Assembly: GCF_004348265.1 (NCBI RefSeq)
Contig: NZ_SMNT01000021.1
Span: 1-60,795 of the forward strand
DNA: 60,795 bases
Direction: 5' to 3'
DNA from: Methylobacterium segetis
GTDB lineage: Bacteria > Pseudomonadota > Alphaproteobacteria > Rhizobiales > Beijerinckiaceae
The position numbers and the translations under genes were made by a program. How positions within the stretch are numbered: position 1 is the stretch's first letter; the number at the start of each line of letters is the position of its first letter. The notes under the pieces are model-generated. The model made no database searches. It was not told where the DNA came from and saw nothing but the letters and a program-made list of their open reading frames with translations. This document shows, one piece after another, positions 7,825 to 17,123 of this stretch.

Positions 7825-9183
7825 TTGATCGTCCGAGCGCTCGCAGCATCGCTCGCCCTCGTCGGCTGCGCGGTCGCGATCCTGTACGTGGCGCAGCCGC
7901 ACGCCGATCTGCGGATCGCGGTCGGTCCGGCGGGCGGCACGATGCAGCGCCTCGTCGCGGCCGTCGCCGCGGCGAACGCGAAGCTGCATCCGCGCGTGCG
8001 CCTCGTGCTGGTCGAGGCCGACACGCTGGAGGCCGCCGCCCGCGACCTCGAGGAGGGACGCGTCGATCTCGCGGTGATCCGAAGCGACCTGCGGCCGCCG
8101 AGCAACGCCCAGACCGTCGCGATTCTGCGCCGCGACGTGGTCGCCGTGCTGCTCCCGCGCCACAGCGGCATCGAGCATCTCGGGCAGCTCGCCGGACATT
8201 CCGTCGTGCTGCCGGCCGGCCCCGCCGCGGTGGACAATGCAGGCCTCCTCGACAAGCTGCTCGGCTACTTCGACGTGCCGCCTGGGAGCGTCTCGCGGAT
8301 GGTCCTGCCGGCCGACGAGGTCGGGCGCGCCGTGCAGGCGCGGAAGGCAGCCGCGATCCTGGCCGTCGGGCCGATCGGGCCGGGCGCCGTCGTCGACGCC
8401 GTCTCGGCTCTCGCGCGCGCGGAGAAATCGGCGCCGAAGCTTCTCGCCATCGGCGAGGCCGAGGCCATCGTGAAGCGGCTCCCGGGCTACGAGCAGATCG
8501 ACATTCCGGCCGGGGCGTTCCGCGGGAGGCCGGAGGTTCCGGACGACACCGTGACGGGCATCGCGGTGACCTACCGGCTCGCGGCGTCCCGCGCGATGCT
8601 CGACATTCTCGCGGCGGCCGTCGCGCGGACGGTCCTGACCATGAAGCCGATGCTTCTCGAAGCGACGCCGCTGGCAAGCCAGATCGAGGCGCCGGACACC
8701 GACGAGAAGGATCCCTTCCTGCCGATCCATCCGGGCGTCGCCGCCTATCTCAGCAGCGGGGACCAGAGCTTCTTCGACACTTCGCAGAATTATCTGTACG
8801 TCGCCGGCATCCTCGTCAGCGTCGCGGGCTCGACGCTGGCGATCCTCGCGGACCGGCGGCGGCGACGTCAATCCGACCGGGACCGCAAGGTGCTGCTGCA
8901 CCTCGTCGGGATCGCCGAGCGCGCGCGCGACGCCGATGCCGCCAGCCTCGCGCGCCTCGACGGCGAGTTGCACGGGCTCCTCGCGGCCGCTCTGACCCGG
9001 CAGGCCGAGGGCCGCTCCGGACCGGATCAATGGGGTGTCGTCGCGGCTGCGGCCGCCCATGCCCGCCACGTCATCGCCGGCCGACAGGCGTGTCTCTCCG
9101 GCTCGGCGGGTGCCCTCTCCGGGCCGAGTCTCGACGGATCCGAGACGTGGGTACGCAACCCCACAAGTCACAGTCCGAGCTGA
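7825..9183 (+). CDS. Membrane-anchored TAXI-family TRAP solute-binding-like protein
   Basis: A 452-residue protein. Residues 1-25 form a signal anchor. The periplasmic body (LRIAVGPAGGTMQRLVAAVAAAN onward, with DTLEAAARDLEEGRVDLAVIRSD) matches TAXI-type binding proteins of TRAP transporters, which bind organic anions or amino acids. A second membrane helix lies at 322-342 (NYLYVAGILVSVAGSTLAILA), followed by RRRRR and a 110-residue cytoplasmic tail. No TRAP permease gene is nearby. The TTG at 7825 is chosen because GGGAGG ends seven bases upstream and the hydrophobic start follows at once; an ATG at 7645 would add 60 unconvincing residues. Confidence 0.68.
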   Translation: MIVRALAASLALVGCAVAILYVAQPHADLRIAVGPAGGTMQRLVAAVAAANAKLHPRVRLVLVEADTLEAAARDLEEGRVDLAVIRSDLRPPSNAQTVAILRRDVVAVLLPRHSGIEHLGQLAGHSVVLPAGPAAVDNAGLLDKLLGYFDVPPGSVSRMVLPADEVGRAVQARKAAAILAVGPIGPGAVVDAVSALARAEKSAPKLLAIGEAEAIVKRLPGYEQIDIPAGAFRGRPEVPDDTVTGIAVTYRLAASRAMLDILAAAVARTVLTMKPMLLEATPLASQIEAPDTDEKDPFLPIHPGVAAYLSSGDQSFFDTSQNYLYVAGILVSVAGSTLAILADRRRRRQSDRDRKVLLHLVGIAERARDADAASLARLDGELHGLLAAALTRQAEGRSGPDQWGVVAAAAAHARHVIAGRQACLSGSAGALSGPSLDGSETWVRNPTSHSPS

Positions 9184-9299
9184 TGGCACTTATTGCCTGG
9201 ACTAATCAAAGATGGCATGGTCAATATTCGCAATCTGATCATAATTGTACTCGGGCGCACCAGATTTCGCGATCGTGATCCGTACAGGAGCGCACGCAC

Positions 9300-9611
9300 A
9301 TGGTGGTCGTCGGCCTTGCCCTCCTCGCCGCCACCGTCGCACGTCCGGCGGCCGACCAGGTTCCGGAGTTCGACGTTCGGCCGAGTTGCCACGCGGCGAC
9401 CTCGCTCATGACCCTCGATCCGAAGCGCGAGAAGCGCTGCCTCGACGACGAAGCGACGGCCCGCAGCGAGGTCGCGAGACAATGGGCGAGTTTCCCGGGC
9501 GTCGAGCGGCAGCGATGCGCGGCGGAGGCGCAGCTGAACGGAATGCCGAGTTACGTCGACCTCCTCGAGTGCCTCACCCTCGCCCGTGAGGCGAAGGCGG
9601 GCGCGAACTGA
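9300..9611 (+). CDS. Small exported hypothetical protein, 103 aa
   Basis: It starts with a short signal-like helix (MVVVGLALLAATVARPAADQ). The mature part has four cysteines (PSCHA, KRCLDDE, QRCAAE, LECLT) and ends in GMPSYVDLLECLTLAREAK. The Cys pattern and the PSYVDLL motif recall small periplasmic proteins common in Bradyrhizobium and Methylobacterium with no known role. AGGAG lies ten bases before the ATG. It precedes the RND adaptor gene by 61 bases. Confidence 0.6.
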   Translation: MVVVGLALLAATVARPAADQVPEFDVRPSCHAATSLMTLDPKREKRCLDDEATARSEVARQWASFPGVERQRCAAEAQLNGMPSYVDLLECLTLAREAKAGAN

Positions 9612-9672
9612 CCGGGGGCGCCCGGCCGAGGCGCCGCAAACCGGTCGCACCGCTGCCTGGGCGGAGCCTTCC

Positions 9673-10893
9673 ATGCCGAACGAAAGCCGCCCGTCATTCT
9701 CCGTTCCGGATCATCCTGGCCTGACGCGCCGCCCCTGGCGGTCCCTGCCCGCCGCGATCCTGATCCTGCTCGGCGCCTGCAACGAGCGGAACCAGTACAT
9801 CGCACCGCCGCCGCCCACCGTGTCCGTGTCCCAGCCGGTCGAGCGGCCGATCACGCGATATCTGGAGATGACCGGCAACACGCAGGCCTTCGCGTCGGTC
9901 GATCTGGAGGCGCGCGTTCAGGGATTTCTGGACTCGATCACCTACAAGGACGGGGCGGACGTGACGAAGGGCACGACGCTCTTCGGCATCCAGCGCGACA
10001 CCTACGAGGCGCAACTCAAGCAGGCGCAGGGCAGTCTCGCTTCCCTCGATGCGGCACGCTCCAACGCCCAGTCCGAATATCAACGCCAAGCCACGCTCGG
10101 CAAACAGGAATTCGCTTCGCAGGCGCATGTCGAGGACACCAAGACGAAGCTCGACCAGGCCACGGCCTCGGTGACGGAGGGGCAGGCGAACCTCGATCTC
10201 GCCCGGATCAACCTCGGCTACACTCAGGTCCAGGCGCCCTTCGACGGCATCGTGACGAACCACCTCGTCGATGTCGGCGGCCTCGTCGGGGTCGGCGGAC
10301 CGACGAAACTCGCCACGATCGTGCGGGTCGATCCGCTCTACGTGTACTTCAACGTGAGCGAGCAGCAGGTGCTGCAGGTCAAGGCAAGTCTCACGAAGCA
10401 GGGCCGGACCCTCGGCGATATTGCGAAGATCCCGGTCGAGATCGGGCTTCAGAACGAGGCGGGCTATCCCCATGCGGGGCACCTCGACTACGTGGCGCCC
10501 CAGATCGATCCCGGTACCGGCACCCTGCTCGCCCGCGGCCTGTTCGAGAACGGCGGGCACGCCCTGATGCCGGGGCTGTTCGTCCGCGTGCGCGTGCCGG
10601 TGCAGCATCAGGAGAAGGGCCTCCTCGTGCGCGACGATGCCATCGGCACCAGCCAGCAGGGCAGCTACGTCCTCGTCGTCAGGTCCGACGACGTCGTGAT
10701 CCAGCGCCCGATCACGACGGGCCAGCTCGAGGGGCGCTACCGCGTGGTCGAGGCCGGGCTCTCGGCCGGAGAATGGGTGATCACCGACGGGCTCCAGCGC
10801 GCCGTGCCCGGCTCGAAGGTCGTTGCGCAGAAGGTGGTGCAGGAAGCGGTGGCCGATGCGCGGCCATCCGCCCCGGCTCCGGCCCAGCGCTGA
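9673..10893 (+). CDS. RND efflux periplasmic adaptor (membrane fusion lipoprotein)
   Basis: A 406-residue adaptor of the AcrA/MexA type linking an inner-membrane pump to an outer-membrane channel. A lipobox L33-G34-A35-C36 suggests a lipid-anchored mature protein. The order is typical: barrel-sandwich half, a coiled-coil hairpin (about 100-180), LGYTQVQAPFDGIVTNHLVDVGGLV closing the lipoyl-like domain, then the beta-barrel and membrane-proximal domain. Upstream in-frame codons extend to 9586, but the lipobox fits the ATG at 9673, which follows GGAG. The pump gene starts 40 bases after the stop; no outer-membrane factor is in the window. Confidence 0.88.
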   Translation: MPNESRPSFSVPDHPGLTRRPWRSLPAAILILLGACNERNQYIAPPPPTVSVSQPVERPITRYLEMTGNTQAFASVDLEARVQGFLDSITYKDGADVTKGTTLFGIQRDTYEAQLKQAQGSLASLDAARSNAQSEYQRQATLGKQEFASQAHVEDTKTKLDQATASVTEGQANLDLARINLGYTQVQAPFDGIVTNHLVDVGGLVGVGGPTKLATIVRVDPLYVYFNVSEQQVLQVKASLTKQGRTLGDIAKIPVEIGLQNEAGYPHAGHLDYVAPQIDPGTGTLLARGLFENGGHALMPGLFVRVRVPVQHQEKGLLVRDDAIGTSQQGSYVLVVRSDDVVIQRPITTGQLEGRYRVVEAGLSAGEWVITDGLQRAVPGSKVVAQKVVQEAVADARPSAPAPAQR

Positions 10894-10933
10894 GGCGTCT
10901 TCCCTCCGCGCTCCGGAAAGGCCCGAGCCGACC

Positions 10934-13900
10934 ATGATCTCGCGCTTCTTCATCGAGCGGCCCGTCCTCGCCAACGTGCTCGCCCTCGTCATGGTGCTGA
11001 TCGGGGCGGTCGCGCTCTGGAACCTGCCCGTGGCGCAATACCCAAACGTCGTCCCGCCGACCGTCCAGGTCACGACGCGCTACCCGGGCGCCAGCGCGCG
11101 CACCGTCGTCGACACGGTGGCGCTACCGGTCGAGCAGCAGGTCAACGGCGTCGAGGGCATGCTCTACATGCAGTCGACCAGCGCGAGCGACGGCACCTAC
11201 ACGCTGACCGTCACGTTCGCGATCGGCACGAACGCCGATCAAGCCCAGGTTCTCGTGCAGAACCGTGTCGCCATCGCGATGCCCTCGCTGCCTCAGGCCG
11301 TGCAGGTCCAGGGCGTCACCACGCAGAAGAAGTCGACGGCGATCCTGCAATTCGTCACCCTGTCCTCGCCGGACGGACGCTTCGACAGCCTGTTCCTGGC
11401 CAATTACGCCGTGATCAACCTGCAGAGCGAGCTGGCGCGTCTGCCGGGCGTCGGGACCGTGTCGGTCTTCGGCGCCGGGCAATATGCCATGCGGATCTGG
11501 CTCGACCCCGATCTCGTGCAGTCCCGCGGGCTCACGCCGAGCGACGTGATCAGCATCGTCCAGCAGCAGAGCCAAGAGGTCACGGCCGGGGCGGTCGGGA
11601 TGCCGCCCGCGCCCAGGGGTCAGGACTTCCAGTACACGCTCAACGTGAAGGGCCGGCTCGACGAGGCGGCCGATTTCGAGAACATCATCCTCAAGGCCGA
11701 TGCGCAGGACGGCGGACGGATCACGCGGCTCCGCGATGTGGGCCGGGTGGAGCTCGGCGCGCAGAGCTACAGCCAGTCCTTCACGCTGAACGGGCGGCCG
11801 GCCGCTGGAATTGGGATCTACCAGCTGCCGGAAGCGAACGCGATCGCCGTCGCGAGCGAGGTCCGCGCCCGGATGGACACGCTCGCCAGGGCCTTTCCGC
11901 CGGGCCTCGTCCACACCATCCCCTTCGACACCACGACCTTCGTCGAGGCCTCGATCCGCGAGGTCTACCTGACCCTGTTCGAGGCCGGGATCCTCGTCCT
12001 CATCGTGATCATGGTCTTCGTTCAGGATTGGCGGGCGATGCTCGTGCCGGCGACGACCGTCCCGGTGACGATCATCGGCGCCTTCGCGGCGATGGCCGCC
12101 CTCGGTTTCACGGTCAACCTCTCGACCTTGTTCGCCATCGTCCTGGCGATCGGCATCGTCGTCGACGACGCGATCGTCATCGTGGAAGGCGTCGCCCGCC
12201 ACATCGAGCGGGGCCTGTCGCCGCGCGAGGCGGCGGAGACCGCGATGGGCGAGCTGTTCGGGCCGATCATCGGGATCACCCTTGTCCTGATGTCGGTCTT
12301 CATCCCGGCCGCCTTCCTGCCAGGCCTGACCGGCCAGCTCTACAAGCAATTCGCCCTCGTGATCGCGGCCACCGCCCTCATCAGCGCGATCAACGCCCTC
12401 ACCCTGAAGCCGACGCAATGCGCCCTCTGGCTGCGCGAGCCGGTGCCGCCGGAGCGCCGCAACGTCTTCTACCGGGCCTTCAACCGGGTCTACGGCCTCG
12501 CGGAAGACGCCTATGCCCGGCTGGTCGCCCGGATGGTCCGGCACAGCCTCGCCCTCGTGATCGTCGCGCTCGCGCTCTCGGGCCTGGCGGGCTGGGCGCT
12601 GACCCGCCTGCCGACCGCCTTCCTGCCCGTCGAGGATCAGGGATACGTCCTGATCGGGGCGCAGTTGCCGGACGGCGCCTCGAAGGAGCGCACGGACGCG
12701 GTGATGCAGCGTCTGAGCAGCCTCGCGCGGGAGGTGCCGGGCATCGATCAGGTGCTCACGATCAGTGGGATCTCGGTCCTCGATTCGAACGCGAGCCTGC
12801 CCAATGCCGGGGTCGCCTACGTCGTGCTGAAGCCCTGGGACGAGCGCGCGGGGATGCCGGGCCAGGACCTGCGCAGCCTCTACGGTCGCTTGAACCGGAT
12901 GCTCGACGGGGTCGAGGAGGCGGCCACCTTCGTGCTGGTGCCGCCGCCGATCCAGGGCATCGGCAATGCCAGCGGCTTCACGATGCAGGTGGAATTGCGC
13001 AACGGCAGCTTCGACTACACCCTCCTGGAGGGGCTGACCCGGACCATCGTCGCGAACGGCAGCGCGCAATCCGCCCTGCAGAGGCTCAACACCTCCTTCC
13101 GCGCCGGCGTGCCGCAGATCGCCGTGTCCGTCGACCGGATCAAGGCCGAGGCGCTCGGGGTCACCGTGGGGCAGGTGTTCTCGACCCTGTCCGGCTATGT
13201 CGGCTCGGCCTACGTGACGCAGTTCAACAAGTTCGGCCGCACCTTCCAGGTCTACGTGCAGGCCGCCTCGGAATACCGGCTCCGCCCGGAGGACATCGCC
13301 AACCTTTACGTCAAGGCCGGCAACGGCACGATGGTGCCGCTCGGAACCCTGGTCACCGTGAGGACGGTGCAGGGACCCTCGCTGATCAGCCTCTACAATC
13401 TCTACCCGACGGCCACGATCGTCGGCGGCCCGGCGGCGGGCTACAGTTCCGGCGAGGCGATCGGGCTGATGGAGGAGATCGCCGGGACGGTGCTGCCGCC
13501 GGGCACCGGCTACGACTGGACGGCGATGTCCTATCAGGAGAAGGCCGTCGGCGCGCAGGTCTACCTCGTCTTCGCCCTGGCGCTCGTGCTCGTCTACTTC
13601 GTCCTTGCGGGACAGTACGAGAGCTGGATCCTGCCGCTCGCGGTGCTGCTCGCCGTGCCGCTGGCGCTGCTCGGCACGGTCGGCGCGCTGGCCGCGCTCG
13701 GAGCGGCCAACAACCTCTACACGCAGATCGGGCTCGTTCTGCTCATCGCCCTCGCCAGCAAGAACGCGATCCTCATCGTCGAGTACGCCCGCGAGAAGCG
13801 GGGGGAGGACATGGAGATCGTGGCGGCCGCCGTCGAGGCCGCGCGGCTCCGGTTCCGGCCGATCCTGATGACCTCCTTCGCCTTCATCCTCGGCGTGCTG

Positions 13901-14104
13901 CCCCTCGTCACGGCGAGCGGCGCGGGCGCGGCGGCGCGCAAGTCGATCGGCATCGCGGTCTTCAGCGGCATGCTCGCCTCGACCTGCCTCGCCGTCTTGT
14001 TCGTGCCGCCCCTCTACGTGGTTCTGCAACGCGTCGAGGAGTGGCGGGCGCGGCGAAGCACGCCGGCGCGCACCGCGCTGCCGCCGCTGTCCGGCCCGCT
14101 CTGA
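10934..14104 (+). CDS. RND efflux pump, HAE-1 family inner-membrane transporter
   Basis: A 1056-residue proton-driven drug/hydrophobe exporter, full length for AcrB relatives. It starts MISRFFIERPVLANVLALVM, the standard first helix. The proton-relay aspartates of TM4 are present in GIVVDDAIVIVE (Asp411, Asp412), and the matching lysine is in ASKNAILIVEYA near residue 945. Two large periplasmic loops follow TM1 and TM7. The frame is open further upstream in the adaptor gene, but homology begins at this ATG. Together with the adaptor it forms a two-gene operon with no local regulator, so the substrate range is unknown. Confidence 0.92.
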   Translation: MISRFFIERPVLANVLALVMVLIGAVALWNLPVAQYPNVVPPTVQVTTRYPGASARTVVDTVALPVEQQVNGVEGMLYMQSTSASDGTYTLTVTFAIGTNADQAQVLVQNRVAIAMPSLPQAVQVQGVTTQKKSTAILQFVTLSSPDGRFDSLFLANYAVINLQSELARLPGVGTVSVFGAGQYAMRIWLDPDLVQSRGLTPSDVISIVQQQSQEVTAGAVGMPPAPRGQDFQYTLNVKGRLDEAADFENIILKADAQDGGRITRLRDVGRVELGAQSYSQSFTLNGRPAAGIGIYQLPEANAIAVASEVRARMDTLARAFPPGLVHTIPFDTTTFVEASIREVYLTLFEAGILVLIVIMVFVQDWRAMLVPATTVPVTIIGAFAAMAALGFTVNLSTLFAIVLAIGIVVDDAIVIVEGVARHIERGLSPREAAETAMGELFGPIIGITLVLMSVFIPAAFLPGLTGQLYKQFALVIAATALISAINALTLKPTQCALWLREPVPPERRNVFYRAFNRVYGLAEDAYARLVARMVRHSLALVIVALALSGLAGWALTRLPTAFLPVEDQGYVLIGAQLPDGASKERTDAVMQRLSSLAREVPGIDQVLTISGISVLDSNASLPNAGVAYVVLKPWDERAGMPGQDLRSLYGRLNRMLDGVEEAATFVLVPPPIQGIGNASGFTMQVELRNGSFDYTLLEGLTRTIVANGSAQSALQRLNTSFRAGVPQIAVSVDRIKAEALGVTVGQVFSTLSGYVGSAYVTQFNKFGRTFQVYVQAASEYRLRPEDIANLYVKAGNGTMVPLGTLVTVRTVQGPSLISLYNLYPTATIVGGPAAGYSSGEAIGLMEEIAGTVLPPGTGYDWTAMSYQEKAVGAQVYLVFALALVLVYFVLAGQYESWILPLAVLLAVPLALLGTVGALAALGAANNLYTQIGLVLLIALASKNAILIVEYAREKRGEDMEIVAAAVEAARLRFRPILMTSFAFILGVLPLVTASGAGAAARKSIGIAVFSGMLASTCLAVLFVPPLYVVLQRVEEWRARRSTPARTALPPLSGPL

Positions 14105-14132
14105 GGAGTTCGGCCAGGGGCCGGCGCGGCCC

Positions 14133-14225
14133 TGGCGGAGGCGGATGGGAATCGAACCCACCATACGCTGTTGGCGTATCGCTGGTTTTGAAGACCAGGA
14201 GGGCCACCAGACCCCGTTCGCCTCC
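14133..14225 (-). tRNA. selC: tRNA-Sec (selenocysteine), anticodon TCA
   Basis: Read on the minus strand, this is a 93-base tRNA including an encoded CCA. The acceptor stem is GGAGGCG with CGCCTCC plus an eighth A-C position. The D stem is six pairs (GGGGTC against GGCCCT, two of them wobble), a hallmark of tRNA-Sec. The anticodon arm CTGGT-CTTCAAA-ACCAG places TCA at 14191-14189, reading UGA. A long extra arm (ATACGC against GCGTAT) and T arm GTGGG-TTCGATT-CCCAT follow. No selA, selB, selD or selenoprotein gene is in the window. It lies between the RND pump and a solute-binding protein gene. Confidence 0.93.
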
Positions 14226-14311
14226 GCACGAGGTGGTAGCAGCCCGCCGGAGGCGGGACAATCGCACCCGCGGCGGCCCCGGCGGCCTCAGCCTGGCAGC
14301 GGCTCCGCCGC

Positions 14312-15211
14312 TCAGTCCTGCAGGCCCATCGTCAGGAACCCCGTCCGGAGTTCCTCCGACATCGGGATATCGAGCCGCTCGCCGTTCGGCAGCCGCTTGA
14401 GGAACCACTTGTCGTAGATCCAGCGCAGTTCGCGCGAGGCGGCGAGGCGGCGGAACGTGTCGCCGACGAGGGCGGCGAGGTCCGGATCGTCCCGGCGGAA
14501 CATGACGGCGTAGGGCTCGAAGGAGAGCTTCTCCGGCAGCACGGTGTAGGCCGCGCCCTCGCGTCCCTCCCCCGCCTTCAGGCCGTAGAGCAGCACCTCG
14601 TCGGTGGCGAAGGCGTCGGCGCGCCCGTCCTTGAGCAGCGCGAAGGATTCCGCGTGATCCCCGGCCGTGAGGATCTCAGCCGCGATGCCGGACTTGGCGA
14701 GCATCGCGCGGAGCGGGGCCTCGTTGGTCGTGCCCGCCGTGACCACGACCTTGCGGCCGCCGAGGTCCCGGTACGACCGCAGGCCGGATTCGCGCCTGAC
14801 GAGGAGCTTCGTCGCGCTGACGAACAGGATCGGCGAGAAGGCGACGCTCTTGCGCCGCTCCGCGTTCGTCGTCGTAGAGCCGCATTCGAGATCGACCATG
14901 CCCGAGGTCACGGCTGGGATGCGGCCCTCCGCGGTGACCGGCTCGTAGCGGATGCGCAGGCCCTCCCGCCCGGTCGCCCGGCCGATATCGTCGACGATTT
15001 CCTGGCAGAGGTCGATCGAATAGCCGATCGGGCGCCCGCCCTTCTCGACGAAGGAGAACGGGACCGAGCTCGACCGGTACCCGATCACGACCTCGCCGGT
15101 CTCCGCGGCCTTCCGCAACGTGCCCGTCAGCACCTCGATGGCGCGCGCGGGGGCGGCGCCGAGGCAGAGGGCCAGCGCGCAGGCGACCCTGGTCGCGAAG
15201 GAAGCGAACAT
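14312..15211 (-). CDS. Amino-acid ABC substrate-binding protein, GltI-like (orphan)
   Basis: A 299-residue periplasmic protein with a signal peptide ending near APARA. The bilobed SBP family 3 pattern is complete: GEVVIGYRSSSVPFSF, PIGYSIDLCQEIVDDI, and the glutamate/aspartate-type ligand motif DLECGSTTTNAERR. It resembles the GltI of the intact operon 4 kb downstream, with the same ECGSTT-N-R motif and C-terminal LPMSEE/LPMSEA tail, so the two are paralogues. There is no permease or ATPase beside it; the DctA-like gene lies 22 bases upstream on the same strand and the pair may be co-transcribed. Confidence 0.85.
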   Translation of the reverse strand: MFASFATRVACALALCLGAAPARAIEVLTGTLRKAAETGEVVIGYRSSSVPFSFVEKGGRPIGYSIDLCQEIVDDIGRATGREGLRIRYEPVTAEGRIPAVTSGMVDLECGSTTTNAERRKSVAFSPILFVSATKLLVRRESGLRSYRDLGGRKVVVTAGTTNEAPLRAMLAKSGIAAEILTAGDHAESFALLKDGRADAFATDEVLLYGLKAGEGREGAAYTVLPEKLSFEPYAVMFRRDDPDLAALVGDTFRRLAASRELRWIYDKWFLKRLPNGERLDIPMSEELRTGFLTMGLQD

Positions 15212-15233
15212 CGCGCGTCTCCGCGGGTTCGGC

Positions 15234-16517
15234 CTACTCGGCCGGCGAGGGCAGCGGGCTGACGTCCCGGTCGAGCCGCTGGTCGGTCCCGGCGAGTTGC
15301 CCCTCCCATTTTGCGACGGCGACCGTCGCGACGCTGTTGCCGAGCACGTTCGTCGCCGACCGCCCCATGTCGAGAAACTGGTCGATGCCGATGATGAGCA
15401 GGAGCCCGGCCTCGGGAATGTTGAACTGCGACAGCGTCGCCGAGATCACGACGAGGGAGGCGCGGGGCACGCCGGCCATGCCCTTCGAGGTCACCATCAG
15501 GAGACCGAGCATCGTGATCTGCTGGCCCCAGGTGAGCGGGATGCCGTAGGCCTGCGCGATGAACATCACCGCGAAGGTGCAGTACATCATCGAGCCGTCG
15601 AGGTTGAACGAGTAGCCCATCGGCAGGACGAAGGACGTGATCCGGTTCGGCACCCCGAACTGCTCGAGGTTGTTCAGCGTCTTCGGGTAGGCGGCCTCGC
15701 TCGAGGCCGTCGAGAAGGCGAGGATGAAGGGCTCCCGGATCAGCCCGAGCAGCCGCGAGATGCCGCCCGAGCCGACGAGGAGAAAGCCGGCGAGGAGCAG
15801 CAGGCACCAGAGCACGGACAAGCTCAGGTAGAACTCGACCAGGAACTTGCCGTAGGTGACGAGGACGCCAATGCCCTGCGTGGTGATCGTCGCCGCGATT
15901 GCGGCGAAGACGGCGACGGGGGCGAACATCATCACGTAGCCCGTCACCTTGAGCATCACGTCGGCCAGCGCCTCGACGCCCTGGGCCAGGAATCTTCCCT
16001 TCTCCCCGAGGGCCGCGAGCGCGACGCCGAAGAAGATCGAGAAGACCACGATCTGCAGGATCTCGTTGTTCGCCATCGCCTCGACGGCGCTCTTCGGCAC
16101 CAGATGGGTCACGAAGTCCTTCAGGGAGAGCGAGGCGGTCTTGAGCCCCGTTCCCGCGCCGGTATCGGGCAGCGGCAAGTTCAGGTTGTGACCGGGCTGC
16201 ATGATGTTGACGAGGAGGAGGCCCAGCGCCAGCGAGCAGAACGAGGCGCCGACGAACCAGATCAGCGCCTTTCCGCCGACGCGCCCCACCGAGGCCGTGT
16301 CACCCATATGCGCGATGCCGACGACGAGCGTCGAGAAGACCAGCGGAGCGATGATCATCTTGATCAATCGCAGAAAGACGTCGCTGATCAGAGAAATGTA
16401 GCCGGAGATCTCCTTCGCCGTCTGGGGATCGGGCCAAGTGATGCTGCAGGCGTATCCGACGCCGATCCCCAGAACCATGCCGATGAAGATCATCGTCGTC
16501 AGGCGGTTGCCGCTCAC
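15234..16517 (-). CDS. dctA: Dicarboxylate/amino acid:cation symporter, DctA-like (DAACS family)
   Basis: A 427-residue inner-membrane symporter. The family landmarks are in order: the first re-entrant loop FSTASSEAAYPKTLNNL, the TM7 ligand/cation motif GYSFNLDGSMMY (NLDGS in place of the common NMDGT), the second re-entrant loop SKGMAGVPRASLVV, and TM8 GIDQFLDMGRSATNVLGNSVA. It takes up C4-dicarboxylates or acidic amino acids with protons or sodium. It is upstream of the orphan GltI-like gene on the same strand and divergent from a porin. No dctB/dctD two-component genes are present. Confidence 0.88.
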   Translation of the reverse strand: MSGNRLTTMIFIGMVLGIGVGYACSITWPDPQTAKEISGYISLISDVFLRLIKMIIAPLVFSTLVVGIAHMGDTASVGRVGGKALIWFVGASFCSLALGLLLVNIMQPGHNLNLPLPDTGAGTGLKTASLSLKDFVTHLVPKSAVEAMANNEILQIVVFSIFFGVALAALGEKGRFLAQGVEALADVMLKVTGYVMMFAPVAVFAAIAATITTQGIGVLVTYGKFLVEFYLSLSVLWCLLLLAGFLLVGSGGISRLLGLIREPFILAFSTASSEAAYPKTLNNLEQFGVPNRITSFVLPMGYSFNLDGSMMYCTFAVMFIAQAYGIPLTWGQQITMLGLLMVTSKGMAGVPRASLVVISATLSQFNIPEAGLLLIIGIDQFLDMGRSATNVLGNSVATVAVAKWEGQLAGTDQRLDRDVSPLPSPAE

Positions 16518-17123
16518 GGGCGTCTCCTCGGCACCTTCGGCATCTCGGCCGCATCATCGGTTCTGAGCAGGAAGCGTGCCGCGCGCAAGCTCAGCAAGGA
16601 CCCCGGCCCGGGCGGGACTGGACGCAAAGGGCCGCGCTGTCACGAAAGACCGCCTCCTTCGCACCCTCAACTCACGAAGCCGCGACTGCGATTGCCGCCG
16701 ATGCTTGCCGGAACTCGGCCGGCGGCGCAGCAGGCGACGGCCTTCACGCACCTCGCCAGCGAAACGGCCTGCCCCTGGGTTCCGCGCCCTCGAGCGAAGA
16801 TGCAGAAAGGCAACACAGGTCGGCGAGCTGCGTTCGACCGCGGCCGAATCGCGGGAATGCTCTTGTCGTAGGCGGATCTTATCTGTCGAATTGCTTTCAC
16901 GCCATGAACTGATCTTGTGCTTACAACGCAAACAACCCGCACAAGAAACATGCAACCGCGGTTTGACGGGCGCCCAAAGGTTCGGGTGGCCCGGCACAAA
17001 CCGCGAGACGCCGCCTCGCCCCTCACCTGAGATCGCGCGGGGCTGCCGATGACGGGACGATGATCGATCGGGCTCAAGGCCGGATCGGATCGCATGGGCC
17101 AGAATGTCGAGTTGGGGGTGTGG
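16518..17123. other. Divergent intergenic region, about 600 bp, with an inverted repeat
   Basis: It lies between the DctA-like gene (minus) and the porin gene (plus). No coding signal is seen. The stretch around 16860-16960 is AT-rich and holds the inverted repeat TCTTGTGC (16913-16920) with GCACAAGA (16939-16946), spaced 18 bases, a candidate regulator site for one or both genes. Confidence 0.45.
16913..16946. promoter_or_regulatory. Candidate operator, TCTTGTGC-N18-GCACAAGA
   Basis: Eight-base perfect inverted repeat in the AT-rich centre of the dctA-porin divergent region, about 180 bases before the porin ATG. Confidence 0.3.

Noticed and set aside
11123..14164. Very long minus-strand open frames opposite the RND pump, rne (38804-41872) and nrdJ (54050-56230)
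   Set aside because: High GC at third codon positions removes stop codons from the opposite strand. Their translations are Arg/Asp/His-rich with no recognisable domain, and the plus-strand genes are full-length known families.
14226..14311. SECIS element or UGA-containing frame next to tRNA-Sec
   Set aside because: Neighbouring genes end at normal stops and match full-length non-selenoproteins. No candidate frame continues through a TGA with a hairpin behind it.
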